Part shown: positions 1-10,560 of the stretch, piece by piece
How positions within the stretch are numbered: position 1 is the stretch's first letter
Layout of the letters: every line of letters starts with the position of its first letter
Assembly: GCA_004335835.1 (NCBI GenBank)
Contig: RWJK01000229.1
Span: forward strand, 1 to 37,260
DNA from: Scenedesmus sp. ARA3
Taxonomy: Eukaryota; Chlorophyta; Chlorophyceae; Sphaeropleales; Scenedesmaceae
DNA: 37,260 nt
Direction of reading: 5' to 3'
Notes under the pieces: model-generated
What the model saw: only the letters and a program-made list of their open reading frames with translations
The model's database searches: none
Told to the model about the DNA's origin: nothing
Position numbers and translations under genes: made by a program

Positions 1-275
1 GCACAAAACTGTCAGGCTGAATTGGCACACTCGGATGTTCTGGGGACAGCCCCAACAGAACAGCCGGTACAACCACATACGATACACCACAACCGCCAGG
101 CCCTTCTGATCTTCGTTTTGGCACTGCAATACACTGGGCGGGCTGCGCAAGTGGCTGTGTCGGTGTTGTGCGTGTGGGTGCATGCTGCATTGTCTGCTAT
201 TGTTGTTTTGTTTCTGAAACAACGTACCCTTCACATCAACTTCAATTTTTTGTTGTTGCTGCTGCTGTGCTGCAG

Positions 276-2018
276 GTGCCGACTGCATGGGCCTGATGGC
301 GCGTGCTGCGCGCATGGCGGCGCGCCAGGGGCGGGAGGCGATCAGTGAGGAGGACATCTACGCGGCCATGGAGAACAAGGCCATGGAGGCCTTCCAGGTG
401 CGACTTAGGTCTTGGGGGTTCAGGGTTTTGTTATTCAGGTGTTTGTGGGGTTCAGCAAGCATGCGGGGTTAACGATGCGATCATTGAGGAGGACATCTAC
501 GCGGCCATGGAGGCCTTCCAGGTGATTAAGGAGTACATAAGCATCAGGGAAAACGTTCTTTGCAGCATGTGAGGTTGGCATGTGAGGACCACAGGGGCTG
601 TCGGGCGCATTGCCAGCCGGGCTGCAACCGCATTCCGTGACTTGCCAACACCCACAACTAAGCAAATTGACAACCTCTTGCTGCATCGCATTTGCAGGAG
701 CTGTCGGGTGCCTCTCAGCTGGGCTACAGCGGCCTTCCTTACCCCATCCCGGCCGGCCTGCGCAAAAGCATGCTTCACCAACAACTGTTTCCGAACCACA
801 GCACATCAACCTCATTGCTGCTGCAGGTGCTGTCTGGAGTTATAGCTGTGGCCACGCCGCATGTTATGCCTTTCACTCCCTTTAAAACGTGTTGTTGAAC
901 TGCTGCTACTGCACTGCAGGAGCTATTGGGCGCGCCCCAGCCGGGCTACAGCGGCCTCCCTGACCCCATTCCTGCAAGCCTGCGCAAGTCCATCCTTTAT
1001 CAACACTTCACTGACACACATGGCGTTATCTGATTCACTGCTGCTGCACTGCACATATAGGAGCTGTCGGGCGCCCCGCAGCCCGGCTACAGCGGCCTGC
1101 CTGACCCCATCCCTGCCAGCCTGCGCAAGTCCATCGCAGTGTATGAGGCCGGCAAGGCGCTGGTGGCGTACATCACGCCCGAGTATGATGAGATCGCACG
1201 CGTCAGCATCTGCCCCTACAACATGATCACAGGTGGGGCCTCAAATCTTGACCGGCAGCGTCTGTGCAGACCTGCAGCGGGTGTTGGGTTATGACGCATA
1301 TATAGCGTGCCAATAGCACGGCATGGTGCGTTACGCTCAACGGGTGGAGTGAAATTGTTGACCATGTGTCAATCAGGTGGTGTTGCATTTGCAGAAAACC
1401 GTGTTGTGAGATGATTTGACTGAGATGTATGGCCCCGCAGGCTACGCGCTCTTTGTTGAGGACGAGGCGGCGCGCTAATGCGCTGCTTAGACCGCTGCCT
1501 GTCTTGTGATTTTTCTTTTATCATCATCGCTTCAACAATGTTATGTGTTTCTGCATGAATGTGCCGCAGGCTACACGCTGTTTGTTGAGGACGAGGCTGC
1601 GCGCGCGAACGCGCTGCTGTCTCGCGGCGACATGGAAGGCGTGATGGTGGTGCACCTGGCGGGCCGCGCTGCAGAGAAGATGGTCATGGGCGAGGCAGAG
1701 GTGCGGCAGAGCTTGTTCATTATTTTTTGGGTGATCTGGGTCCAACTGTTGCACAAATTGCAGAACTAACTGTTAGATGCAGGGTTTGGGGGGTGTTTAC
1801 TTCTGCGTACGCCTGCAGGTGACAGGGCTGTGTGCTCTTCACCTGTTCCCATGCCACATATGCCGCACCGCATCTTCTGATATGTCTTGCGTTTCTGCTC
1901 TGCACTTTGCCTGCAGATGACTGGGCTGTGTGCTCCTGACCTGTTTCACGCCAACATGGTGGCGAGGGAGATGGTGCTCAGTGCTGGCATGGGCCGCAAG
2001 ATAGGTGAGTGAGGCAGG

Positions 2019-2049
<31 letters not shown>

Positions 2050-2685
2050 GAAGTACGCAACTGAGCGTTAGAGCGTAACACAGTGTGGATCACCACACAT
2101 TTCGTCACAGCACCCCTGCTGTTTGTCGACAACACAATATTGCTCATGTCACAACACTGCTATAACAACACGTGCCCACCCAGGCCCCTGGACCTGATGA
2201 GCCTGCACCCAATGGTGTCACCTACAGACACTGTCAATGTCATGCATGTCAAATGCTGCTGTAACACCTGGTCTTGCAGGTCCCATGGACCTGATGAGCC
2301 TGCACCCCAAGGCCAGTGAGGACAGCAGCGGCGACCTGCTGCGCACGCTGGAACCCAAGGACGCATCAGAGGAGGAGTTCTACTACCACGCAAGCGACAT
2401 GCCCACAGAGATGGTGAGTTTATTTGTCATGCTTTGCAAAAGAAATGGAAAGCTACATACTTCACAGTTCCTGCTGTGCAGGTTAGAGCCCACAGATGTC
2501 AGAAGAGGCTCCCGTGGCGAATTTTGCTATGCTGAAGCTGCTGGTGGCTGCAAAAAATGGAAAATGTTGCGATCTGCTGCCGCTGCTGACTCTTGCTGAC
2601 TCTCACTTTGACCCATGCCATCTGTTTCCTGCAGCCGCGCATGGCGCTCTCAGATGTCCTTGAGCTGCTGGCTGCCGAGGCCACA

Positions 2686-2716
<31 letters not shown>

Positions 2717-3917
2717 ATTCCAATACTAACAACTGTGCTTGCCTGCAGGCGCACCTGGCGCTTTCTGATGCGCTTGAGCCACTAGAGGCTACTGCAAGCT
2801 CCTGATCTTTGTACTGATACTGATGCTGACCCTGTTTGCGCCCTCTGTTTTGTTGTAGGCGCGCGGGGCGCTGTCTGATGTGCTGGAGCTGCTTGAGGCT
2901 GCTGAGGCCAAGGCCGCATTATGCTGATGCCTTCTTTTTACTAAACATTTGCACTTGTGCCTTGCTGCAGGCGCGCGTGGCTCTCTCCGATGTGCTGGAG
3001 CTGCTGGAGGCTGCCGAGGCCAAGGCGGCGTACGGGCTGGCCATCAACTGGAAGCCGCTGCAAGCCCTGGTGGACGCACTGCTGCAGCGCGGCGTGCTGC
3101 AGGTGGGTGTTCACAGCCTGCTGCGCAGGCAACCTGCATTTAAGTACAGGGTGGATGTACAGCATGCTGCAGGCGCTGGTGGACGCTGCTGCAGAGGCAC
3201 GTGCTGCAGGTTAGGCGGCTGTGTCTGGAATGCAGTCTGCTTTGTGCTTTCCAGGGCTGTCCTTCCTGCGCTGCACACGGCGCCTTGCGTTTGGTGGGAA
3301 AACAGCAATGCAGCTACTTTGTACATGTTCATGCACATCATTTCACTGCGCTCACCTGCACTGGTGTTTCTGCGTGCTGCTTTACAGGGCAAGGAGGTGG
3401 CACACATCCTGGAGACCAACGGCGTCATCCACTTCCCCGACCCCTACACAGTGACTCTCAGCTGTCATGATCCTGCTAACACTGTTCTTGCTCGCGACTG
3501 ATGATGCTGCAGGGCAAGGAGGTGGCTCACATCCTGGAGACCAACGGCGTCATCCACTTCCCCGACCCCTACACAGTGGGCTTTGGCTGGGAGGACGACG
3601 GCAGCCTGCTGTACCCATTCAAGCCCCGGCCAGACAGCCCCAACAGCCCTGGCGGCGGCAGCAGCAGCGGCAGCGGCGGTGGCGGAGCAGGGCCTGATGC
3701 GGGGCCAGATGCTGGGCCATCAGGTGGTGAGGGTGAGGAGAAGGAGCTAGCGCTGGCAGGTGCTGCAGCCAAGACGTGGTACGCTGGCAGTGAGTTTGAC
3801 GCGCCGCGCAAGGCAGACGGCAAGTTTGAGTACGGCTGGCACTGGAACAGTCCGTTCCGGGTGAAGCGGGACGTGCCTGACCTGTTCAGGAAGGAGGTGG
3901 AGCGCTACGTGCGGTGA
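276..3917 (+). CDS. FtsH-like pseudoprotease (FtsHi type), 3' part of gene
   Basis: Seven exons fit in phase: 276-397, 1061-1232, 1570-1700, 1917-2004, 2280-2413, 2971-3102, 3513-3917. They give the last ~393 residues; bases 1-275 are intron and the AAA+ part lies left of the window. The first exon matches the end of the FtsH AAA lid (GADCMGLMARAARMAAR, then SEEDIYAAME). The peptidase domain follows, but the zinc motif HEXXH is replaced by YEAGK (1142-1156). The third-ligand aspartate region is kept (APDLF, exon 1917), as are GRAAEKMVMGEAE and the C-terminal helices ending in GKEVAHILETNG. A C-terminal extension (YPFKPRPDSP, a Gly/Ser/Ala linker, then WHWNSPFRVKRDVPDLFRKEV) follows. Known: plant and algal FtsHi proteins lack proteolytic residues and act in the chloroplast envelope import-motor or biogenesis complex. 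Inference: this is a plastid FtsHi paralogue; which one is unclear. The stop overlaps a possible donor (CG|GTGAGA, 3914). Confidence 0.85.
479..995 (+). repeat. Exon-edge copies, FtsHi intron 398-1060
   Basis: One tail copy of exon 276-397 (EEDIYAAMEAFQ with its gtgatt donor, 479-521) is followed by two head copies of exon 1061-1232. These start at 698 (ELSGASQLGYSG) and 920 (ELLGAPQPGYSG), each right after a CAG acceptor. Both run to the equivalent of SLRKS and then diverge into unrelated intron sequence. Confidence 0.85.
1441..2213 (+). repeat. Single head copies in three successive FtsHi introns
   Basis: The intron before each of exons 1570, 1917 and 2280 holds one copy of the start of the following exon. 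1441-1480 repeats GYxLFVEDEAAR and then runs into a TAA. 1820-1846 repeats TGLCA. 2183-2213 repeats PLDLMSLHP. The first two follow a CAG acceptor like that of the true exon; the third lies just after an AG. Confidence 0.75.
2635..2925 (+). repeat. Head-copy array before FtsHi exon 2971
   Basis: Three copies of the exon start (ALSDVLELLEAAEAKA) begin at 2635, 2749 and 2859, each after a CAG or TAG acceptor, ahead of the complete exon at 2971. Steps are 114, 110 and 112 bp. Similarity to the real exon is highest in the copy nearest to it (2859); 2749 has drifted to LSDALEPLEATA, with a stop soon after. Confidence 0.9.
3164..3460 (+). repeat. Tail copy then head copy, FtsHi intron 3103-3512
   Basis: 3164-3209 repeats the end of exon 2971-3102 (LQALVDA...VLQ) with a gttagg donor. 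3388-3453 repeats the start of exon 3513 nearly perfectly (GKEVAHILETNGVIHFPDPYT) after a TTTACAG acceptor. At the point of divergence the copy reads ACA|GTGACT, which could serve as a donor, so it could be spliced as a 63-nt, phase-0 duplicate cassette. Confidence 0.85.
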
Positions 3918-4375
3918 GAGGCGGTACAAGCAGGCAGTACAGTGAGGCAGTACAAGCAGGCATTACCGTGGGAGCAGCAGCAGCAGCAGAAGCAGGAGGA
4001 GAGGATGCAGCCGGAAATGGAAGTGCTTCTGGCACCAGCAGCAGTGCCCCTGGTGACTCGTGCAGCGGCAGTTGCAGCTGCGCGGCAGGTGAAGGTGTGA
4101 GTTCTGCAGCCAGCAGGGACAGTACTGCTGCTGCTGCTGATGCTGCTGCTGCTGCTGGCGGCAACGGCTCTAGGGACAGCAGCCGCAGCAGCAGTGCGGC
4201 AGGTGTTGCAGCAGCATCCGGCCTTGAGTTGCCTGTCAGTGCTGTTGCTGCTGCCGCGCTGCCTGTGCGCCAGCTGAAGGCGCTGCTGGCTGGCCTTGGT
4301 GTGGCTGGGCTGGCTGGTGCTGTTGAGAAGAGTGACCTGGTGGCACTGCTGGTGGGGCACATGGGCCTCAGCTGA
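3914..4375 (+). CDS. Candidate alternative C-terminal exon with SAP-like helix pair
   Basis: This open frame directly follows the FtsHi stop. It is Ala/Ser/Gly-rich and ends in LPVRQLKALLAGLGV, a short linker, then EKSDLVALLVGHMGLS and a stop. The ending resembles the SAP-like fold (R-LK-L-L-G ... EKxDLV-L). Splicing from a donor at 3913 (CG|GTGAGA) to an acceptor near 4038 (CTTCTGGCACCAG) would put it in phase with the FtsHi exon. Otherwise it is 3' untranslated sequence or a separate short frame. The SAP resemblance is by eye only. Confidence 0.35.
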   Translation: MRGGTSRQYSEAVQAGITVGAAAAAEAGGEDAAGNGSASGTSSSAPGDSCSGSCSCAAGEGVSSAASRDSTAAAADAAAAAGGNGSRDSSRSSSAAGVAAASGLELPVSAVAAAALPVRQLKALLAGLGVAGLAGAVEKSDLVALLVGHMGLS

Positions 4376-4491
4376 TTGATGTGAGTTTAGCTTATCATAA
4401 TGTTGGATCAATTGGCCACGATCTGTGATCGGCTGACCATAATGAGGCACTTGCATGGGCAACTGAAACTCGCAGCGCAATTCTTACCTAA

Positions 4492-4496
4492 TGTAA
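4492..4496 (+). terminator. Putative TGTAA polyadenylation signal of FtsHi gene
   Basis: A TGTAA pentamer lies about 575 bp after the stop at 3917 and before the next start at 4829. TGTAA is the usual signal in chlorophycean algae. Otherwise 4376-4828 shows no coding sequence. Confidence 0.45.
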
Positions 4497-4828
4497 CATT
4501 GTTACGAGCCTCGCCTACCTTCCACAATTGGTTGAACACAGCTGCCGCTTGCAGAACCCGTGGGAGGCCCACTCTGTTGATGGTTCCCTTGTTCGCCTAT
4601 CACTCTTGCAGTTACGCTTCAAGACCGAATTGTGTGACGTCTGTTCTGTGCCTGTGCATCTGCAGCTTGTTTCAGGACTTCAGGAGCACTCCTGAAGGTC
4701 GGCCCACTGACTCGTTTAATGGTCCAGGCCATATTCTGTGAACATTTTCAACCATTTAAAGTCATGCTTGGGTGAATCGTGCCGGGAACCTCTTGAATTA
4801 GTCACACAGCTCCAGCCGAGTTATCAGG

Positions 4829-7800
4829 ATGGCAGCAGAGGAGGGCGATGCACAACGGCAGCTGTTCGCCCGAGCGTGGGAGCTGTTCCCAAATCAGTCG
4901 GATGAATGGAGAGCTGCAGCGTTGGAAGCGCTGGGAGAGGTGAAAGCTGTAGTAGCTGCAGAAGTGCTGGCGAAACCAGAGGGCACACAGCGGGCATACA
5001 TCGAGCGTCGCGTGCAGGGTAGGTGACAGCACACTGTGACAGTTGGGTTGGGTGTGCTCTGCAGCAGCAGACCCAAGGCTGGTGCTGTAGCCGGCAAGTC
5101 CTGCAAGCATGCAACCCCCAGCAGATCTGCAGAGTCAGTTATCGTTGTTACGGCGCTTTTGAATGCTTGTGTGATGCAGCTCATGAGCCCATGATCAAAG
5201 TGCTCACTTGCAATAGTACAATGACCACCCCAGCCTTCCTGCTTCTGACAAACACCGTGTTTAGTGTACCTTAACCATCCTCCGCTCCTGACTGTTCCAG
5301 GGCAATCTGGCTGCTGACCTTGCACCCTGCGCTGTGTCTGCCATCTTTTCATGCGTAACTGCTGCCTACATGTATGTTGCCGTTGTGCGGGTGCAGCTGC
5401 TTTAGGCGAGGCTGAGCTGGGGGGCAGTTTAGTTGAAGCTGAGACACCCAGTTCGTTTGCACGGGGGGTACACGACCAGCGAGGGCGGGTCTTGCTGTGC
5501 TTCAGGGGGGGGGTAAGCGGAAAGCGAACTGGTCACTGCCAGTCAAACACACTGAACAGTACAGTGAAAGCCTCACAGGGGAGGGGGGTGAAGCGACAAG
5601 CGAGTTTTCAAGGCAACACCTGTTGCTTAGCCGACCGCCGGTAAGCGATTGCTACCCCTCCACAGACGAACTGGGTGTCTCAGCTTCAACTGAACCGCCC
5701 CCCTGGTTCGTGCACTTCTGACCGTAATCACGCTTATAACGTTATAACGCAACCATGGTTGCCCTTGTTGTGTACTGTACTGCATCCGTCATGCTAGCGA
5801 TTTGCACATCACATGGGGGCAGCTGGCTGCATGCTATAGCGCCAACCCCTGCATGCACATTTTGCTGTAGTATGCACTGCACACGCGGCATACAGTCCGA
5901 TGTCAAGGGGCCGCAACAGCAGGCCGCGTGACCACTCCACATACCTGAATCAGTTTGCTGGTTTTCAACATGCCATTGCATGCAACACTCAACAAATCTC
6001 CCTGCTGTGCATGCTGCCCTGGCTTTGTGCATGTGCGCGCCCCATCTCCTGCTGTCCTTGGTGGCTCCTGCTGCACCACAGCAGTACCAGGCCTAGGTGA
6101 GGTGTTGAAGGGGGCTGCTTGCACTGATGGGGTGCATGATACAGTGGGTGCCTGTGGCAACCGGAAACAGCTGTTGCAAGCGCACTTGCAGGACAGTTTG
6201 CTGCTTGCATGTAGAGGGCTGCTGCATTGAGGACTGCCGAGCAGCACGGTGTAATCAGATGCTATGATACAAACAGCGTAAGCTGCATCATCGCCTGCTG
6301 CTCGTGCCGGCAAACAGTGCTCGACTGCAAATCATTTGTGTCAATGCTCTGGGTGTTTTTTGTGAGGCATGATGCATGATAGCTGTCAGCGCCTCAGCAC
6401 CCGCGCTGCATGATCTGTGCTGCATGCATGCAAGAAGCTCCCGTGCACCTTGCTGACTGCTCTGCTCTTCCCTGCCTGCATGTGCTGCTCACGGCTCACA
6501 CATGGCCCACTAATTACCCTCCCACAGCCACTGTGCGGGCTGCACAACGTGAGTCTTGGCTGCGGCCGCATTTGCGGATGTGTCACAGCTGCTCGGCCAG
6601 ATTGTTTGTCGTGTTGCGCGCGCAGCTGCCATGCAGCATCTATCCGCATGCAAAGGGTCTACATTCGCCGATATTATCTTGGGCTGATAGTATTAAGAGC
6701 GCCATGTATGTGCAGGCTGTGCAGCAGCAAGCTGCCAATGCCGGTGGCTATGCGATGCAGATTCTGAGCGGCATGAGCAGCAGTGCATGATGGAGGATCT
6801 GCCTTGTTTGATTGAGTACAGCAAAACGTGCCAGCCTTTCATTTACCAGCGCTTGTTCAGTTTGTGTTTATTCAATCGGGAGAAGTTCAGCATAACATTG
6901 TGTTGTGCTCGCGCGCTGCTTGCTGCTGTGATGCCGCCATGCAGGCAAGCAGGCTGCAATGGAAGGTGAGTCCATGTTAGAGCTGGAGTTTGCTGAGACA
7001 TGCGCTGTGCGCTGTAATACATGCATATGCGTTCAAGCAACAGTGTTTGGAGCTTGGTAAGGCTGGTTGCACTGATTGGAGTTGGTTGGGGCTGCAACAC
7101 CTTGCACCACTCAGCATTAGTCGTCTGGTGCAGTCGCTGTGGTACATATCACCTCCGCTGGGCTGTTAGCAGAAACCTTACAGGTCGACAACATGCAAGC
7201 AAGGCTGCTGTGTTTGCGACTTGAGGTTCACAGGTGGAGCACAGGCTGACTCTGTGCATCCGTTTGACCCGCACTCGTTTGTTGCCTTGTTGCGCACTGC
7301 TGGTGTTGCAGCGGAAGCCGAACAATGGCGGGAGCTTGAGGCAGTCGAGAGAGAATTTGGGGAAGGCAATGCGGCGCCCCTCAGCCCCGTGTCTCTCATG
7401 TGGAAGTCCCGCAAGCCGCTGCGCGACCCCTGCACTCCGTCAGGTTGGTTGTCTGCTTGGCTGTCCTGTGGCGCGCCTTGACTGGTTGTCTGCTGGTTGA
7501 TTGTCATTGGGTGTCTGCTTGGCTGTCCTGTGGCGCGCCTTGACTTGCAGTCCCGGAACTGTGGCAAAGGCGCATCCACAGCTATAGATTGTCCATCAAC
7601 GTCCAGTGGGGGGTGTCTGCGGCATCCAGAGCACCTGCTGTGGATGGCTGTGAACGCCAGTAGCATGAACGCCTTCCTCAGCTGCTTGTAATGCCAGTAG
7701 CATGAACGCCTTCCTCAGCTGCTTGTAATGCCAGTAGCATGAACGCCTTCCTCAGCTGCTTGAAATGCCAGTAGCATGAATGCCTTCCACAGCTGCATAC

Positions 7801-8368
7801 TTTGAGAGAGGATAGTCACATGTGGGTCGTGGCACCATCTTAGACGCCTCCACCCAAAACTATAAGAAACTTGCTTCCCATAAGCTCGGCAGGTATGCGC
7901 AGTGTGGCTGCTGCTGCCTGCACCCAACTGAAAGCTCCTGTCCCACTCCATCCTCACTTTGCACTGCGCAGACCGCACGCCGCTGCTGCTGATGGACGAC
8001 AAATGCTGCGGGCACCGACATGAGGACTGACGCGCGGAGGCGGCGCTATCACGCGCAGTTGCAAGTTGTGTTGTGGGTGACCAGCCATGCAAGGTGTGGA
8101 AGTGTACGTCATGAATTTTGCTGGCTAGCATGCGCTGCCCGGTAACCCTTGCGGCTGGTTTCACGAGACGTGGCGCACGTCGTATGGCGTTGTTGCTGTG
8201 TTTTCAGCCAGTGAGGTGATCAGTCCAGCCCCTGACGGCAGCAGCAGCAGCAACAGCAAGACAGCAGCTCTGCGGGAGTTGGGCAAGTTGAACAAGCGCA
8301 GCCAGCAGCTGCAGCAGCACAGGGGTTTTGATCTTAGATTATCATATCACCGTGTCACAGATCACTGA
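4829..8368 (+). CDS. Unrecognised protein with several very short exons
   Basis: Exon 4829-5018 begins ATGGCAGCAGAGG (MAAEEGDAQRQLFARAWELF) and ends in RRVQG before gtaggt. Further phase-consistent pieces are 6716-6743 (AVQQQAANAG, 28 nt), 6945-6965 (KQAAMEG, 21 nt) and 7234-7443 (GAQADSVHPFDPHSFVALL ... VSLMWKSRKPLRDPCTPS). A 21-nt candidate at 6528-6548 (TVRAAQ) leaves one phase unresolved. Three 3' acceptors all fit the phase after 7443: 7551 (stop 7663), 7972 (stop 8030) and 8208 (SEVISPAPDG ... LRELGKLNKRSQQLQQHRG, stop 8368). I cannot tell which is used. The protein looks soluble and helical. I do not recognise the family. Confidence 0.5.
5419..5703. mobile_element. MITE-like element with 38-bp terminal inverted repeats
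   Basis: 5419-5456 and 5666-5703 are inverted copies, 36 of 38 positions identical, each starting with six G on its outer strand. The core is GTTGAAGCTGAGACACCCAG. The whole is 285 bp with no open frame of note. CTGG flanks both ends (5417-5420 and 5703-5706) and could be a 4-bp target duplication, but the G run makes the edge ambiguous. It lies in the long first intron of the gene starting at 4829. The interior carries GGTAAGCG twice. This is a non-autonomous DNA transposon candidate; no transposase is present here. Confidence 0.7.
7450..7545 (+). repeat. 34-bp direct repeat pair
   Basis: The same 34 bp (beginning TGTCTGCTTGGCTGTCC) occurs at 7450-7483 and 7512-7545, 62 bp apart. It lies between the donor at 7444 and the acceptor ending at 7550. 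It does not copy exon sequence. Confidence 0.85.
7656..7803 (+). repeat. Four 37-bp tandem repeats
   Basis: Units start at 7656, 7693, 7730 and 7767. The first two are identical, the third has one change and the fourth is degraded. Units 1 and 2 end in TTGTAAT and so carry a TGTAA polyadenylation motif; unit 3 has TTGAAAT. The array begins at the possible stop at 7661. Confidence 0.9.
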
Positions 8369-8825
8369 GCAGAGCTGCCCAGCATGGACAGGCGAGTCAA
8401 ATTGACTGTCACTGATGCATCAGTCATCGATTACTGTTGGTCTTCTGACTTGAGTGCACACCTTGACAGAGGGTGTCTGCAATGCACGTGCCGGTGCAAG
8501 GCACGCAAAGACCCGCATGCCCTGCAAGCAGTTGTGGATGCATGCCCTGGGTGTGTCTGTACACATGTGAGGCTGGCGGTTGTTCTGCTGTGCTTTTTGC
8601 AGTGCTGTACGTTTGTGCTGGCAACTGCTGGCTAAGGGCGCTGCAGGCACAGTTGCAGTGTAGTGCAAAGCATAGGTGGGGTTTTCCTGCAAATCTATAT
8701 ACTGGGTCACAGCATGGGGCAGCTGGGAGTAGTTGCCATACTTCCAGCTGATGTGGGTGCTGTGTTTGTGTAAAACCCTTTACCTGCTCATATCCCCGCT
8801 GTCCCTACTTGCACCACTGGTGCCA

Positions 8826-9193
8826 CTGGGGCTGAGCCTGCAGTGCAGCTGCTCAGGACCTGAAGCGTGCCTCAAGAGCATCACCATATGGTGCATCATC
8901 ATCATGTTACCATTTGAGCCATAGCAACAGCTGCAACGACCACAACTCGGGCTTTGAGCGGTCAAGCCGACTGCAAACACAGCCACCTTAGCCAACTCCC
9001 AAACAATTTCAATGCTCACAGCCAGGGCAACAGTGTGCTCTCAAAAGCAGGGAGAAAGCGCCATCTTGCCTCCTGCCAGGAGTGACCCTGTCCCTACTTG
9101 GGTGCCAGCCTGCCATCGAGTTGCTCAGGCCTGAAGCGAGCAACAATAGCAGCAGCTGCAGCCAAGCACCCCCGCAGCAGCACCATCGCCACA
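8826..9193 (-). repeat. Two extra copies of the transporter C-terminal end, downstream of the gene
   Basis: On the minus strand 9193-9094 reads VAMVLLRGCLAAAAAIVARF, then RPEQLDGRLAPK and a stop. This is a close copy of the true terminus (VAMVLLGGCLAAAAAMVARF, then KPEQLDNRLARK) at 9338 and above. 8880-8826 is a weaker third copy (ARFR, then a one-base insertion, then PEQL). These are tail copies beyond the last exon. 8369-8825 shows no coding sequence. Confidence 0.85.
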
Positions 9194-9337
9194 AACAGGG
9201 GTTCAAGCAGTCGAGCCGACTGCAAGCACCGTCAGCCAGAAACACAACATCCTCAGCTCTAAAACCAGTTCACCACTCGCAGCCAGGGCATCACAAGATC
9301 ACAAGGCGAAGGCACAAGCCTGCAGCAGCTGTCCTCG

Positions 9338-10529
9338 TTACTTGCGTGCCAGCCTGTTGTCGAGCTGCTCAGGCTTAAAGCGAGCAACCATAGCAGCAGC
9401 TGCAGCCAGGCAGCCTCCCAGCAGCACCATCGCCACGCCATAGCCGCCGGTGGCGTCATGCAGCACACCGATGATCACTGGGCCCCAGAACGACCCAAAA
9501 CATCCGATCGTATTGTACATCGCTAGCCCCAGTGCCTTCTCCTGCTGCACAATGTTTGCAGCGACTAGGCCTGTCTGCACTCCGTTTGCGCCGTTCACCC
9601 CGACATGCGCCAGCGTCAGCAGTACAAACGCAGCAGCACTAGCCGCCGCAGACACACTCCCAACTGCTGCTGCTGTAGAGGCAGCCGCCAGGCTGCCGGC
9701 TTCTGCAGCAGGCAGCAGCAGCAGTGCAGCCGCACCCAGCAGCCATGCACCTGCAATGTGCCAGCGCCGCTCGCCACTCCTCTGGCTGTGCCAGGCATTA
9801 GCCAGGTGGAACAGTGAGGCAGCAGCATAAGGTATTGCGCTGAGCAGCACCACATCAGCACCTGGCGAGCCAGCATGACCTCCTGCAGGCTCTGCTGTTG
9901 CTGCACTTGGCATTGGGCTACTGCTAAAGATGCTGCTGCTGCTGCTGTTTGTGATTGCGAAGCCGATGGCTAGGCCAGCAGCAGCAAGCGCGCTGCTGCT
10001 GCTGCTGCCGCTGCTGCCACTGCTGCTTGAGCTGGAGGCCGGCAACTGAGGGCTGGCTACAGCATCCAATCTGCGCCCTGTGTCACCGCCGCCAAGATTA
10101 CCACCACCACCAGCAAGCAGCATTGCCTGCACAATCATTGGCGTGTAGTACAGAATGCCATTGCCGGCCATGTCATGCAGGGTGCGCCAGCAGCCGGCAT
10201 ACAGCACAACTCTGTTGCGGGCAACCGCCAGCAGTGCCTGCCACTTGCTGCTGCTGCTGCTGCTGTAGCCGGAGGAGGTGCTGCAGCCAAGCTCGCTGCT
10301 GCAGCAGCCTGTGAAGCTGCCTGCTGCTAAGGGACTGGCCCGCTTGCTGCTGGTGTCGCTGTGGAGCAAGGTGTTGCTACTTGCAGCAGCAGCGAATGGT
10401 GAGAGGCCAGCACCTAGTAGTGACTGTCGTTCACTGTCGTCGTCTGCTGCTGCTGCTGCTGCTGCTGCCACACTGCTGGCTTGCTCTATATCTTGCTCAG
10501 GCCCGGTTGGTGCAGCCGCTATGTGCTTG

Positions 10530-10560
<31 letters not shown>

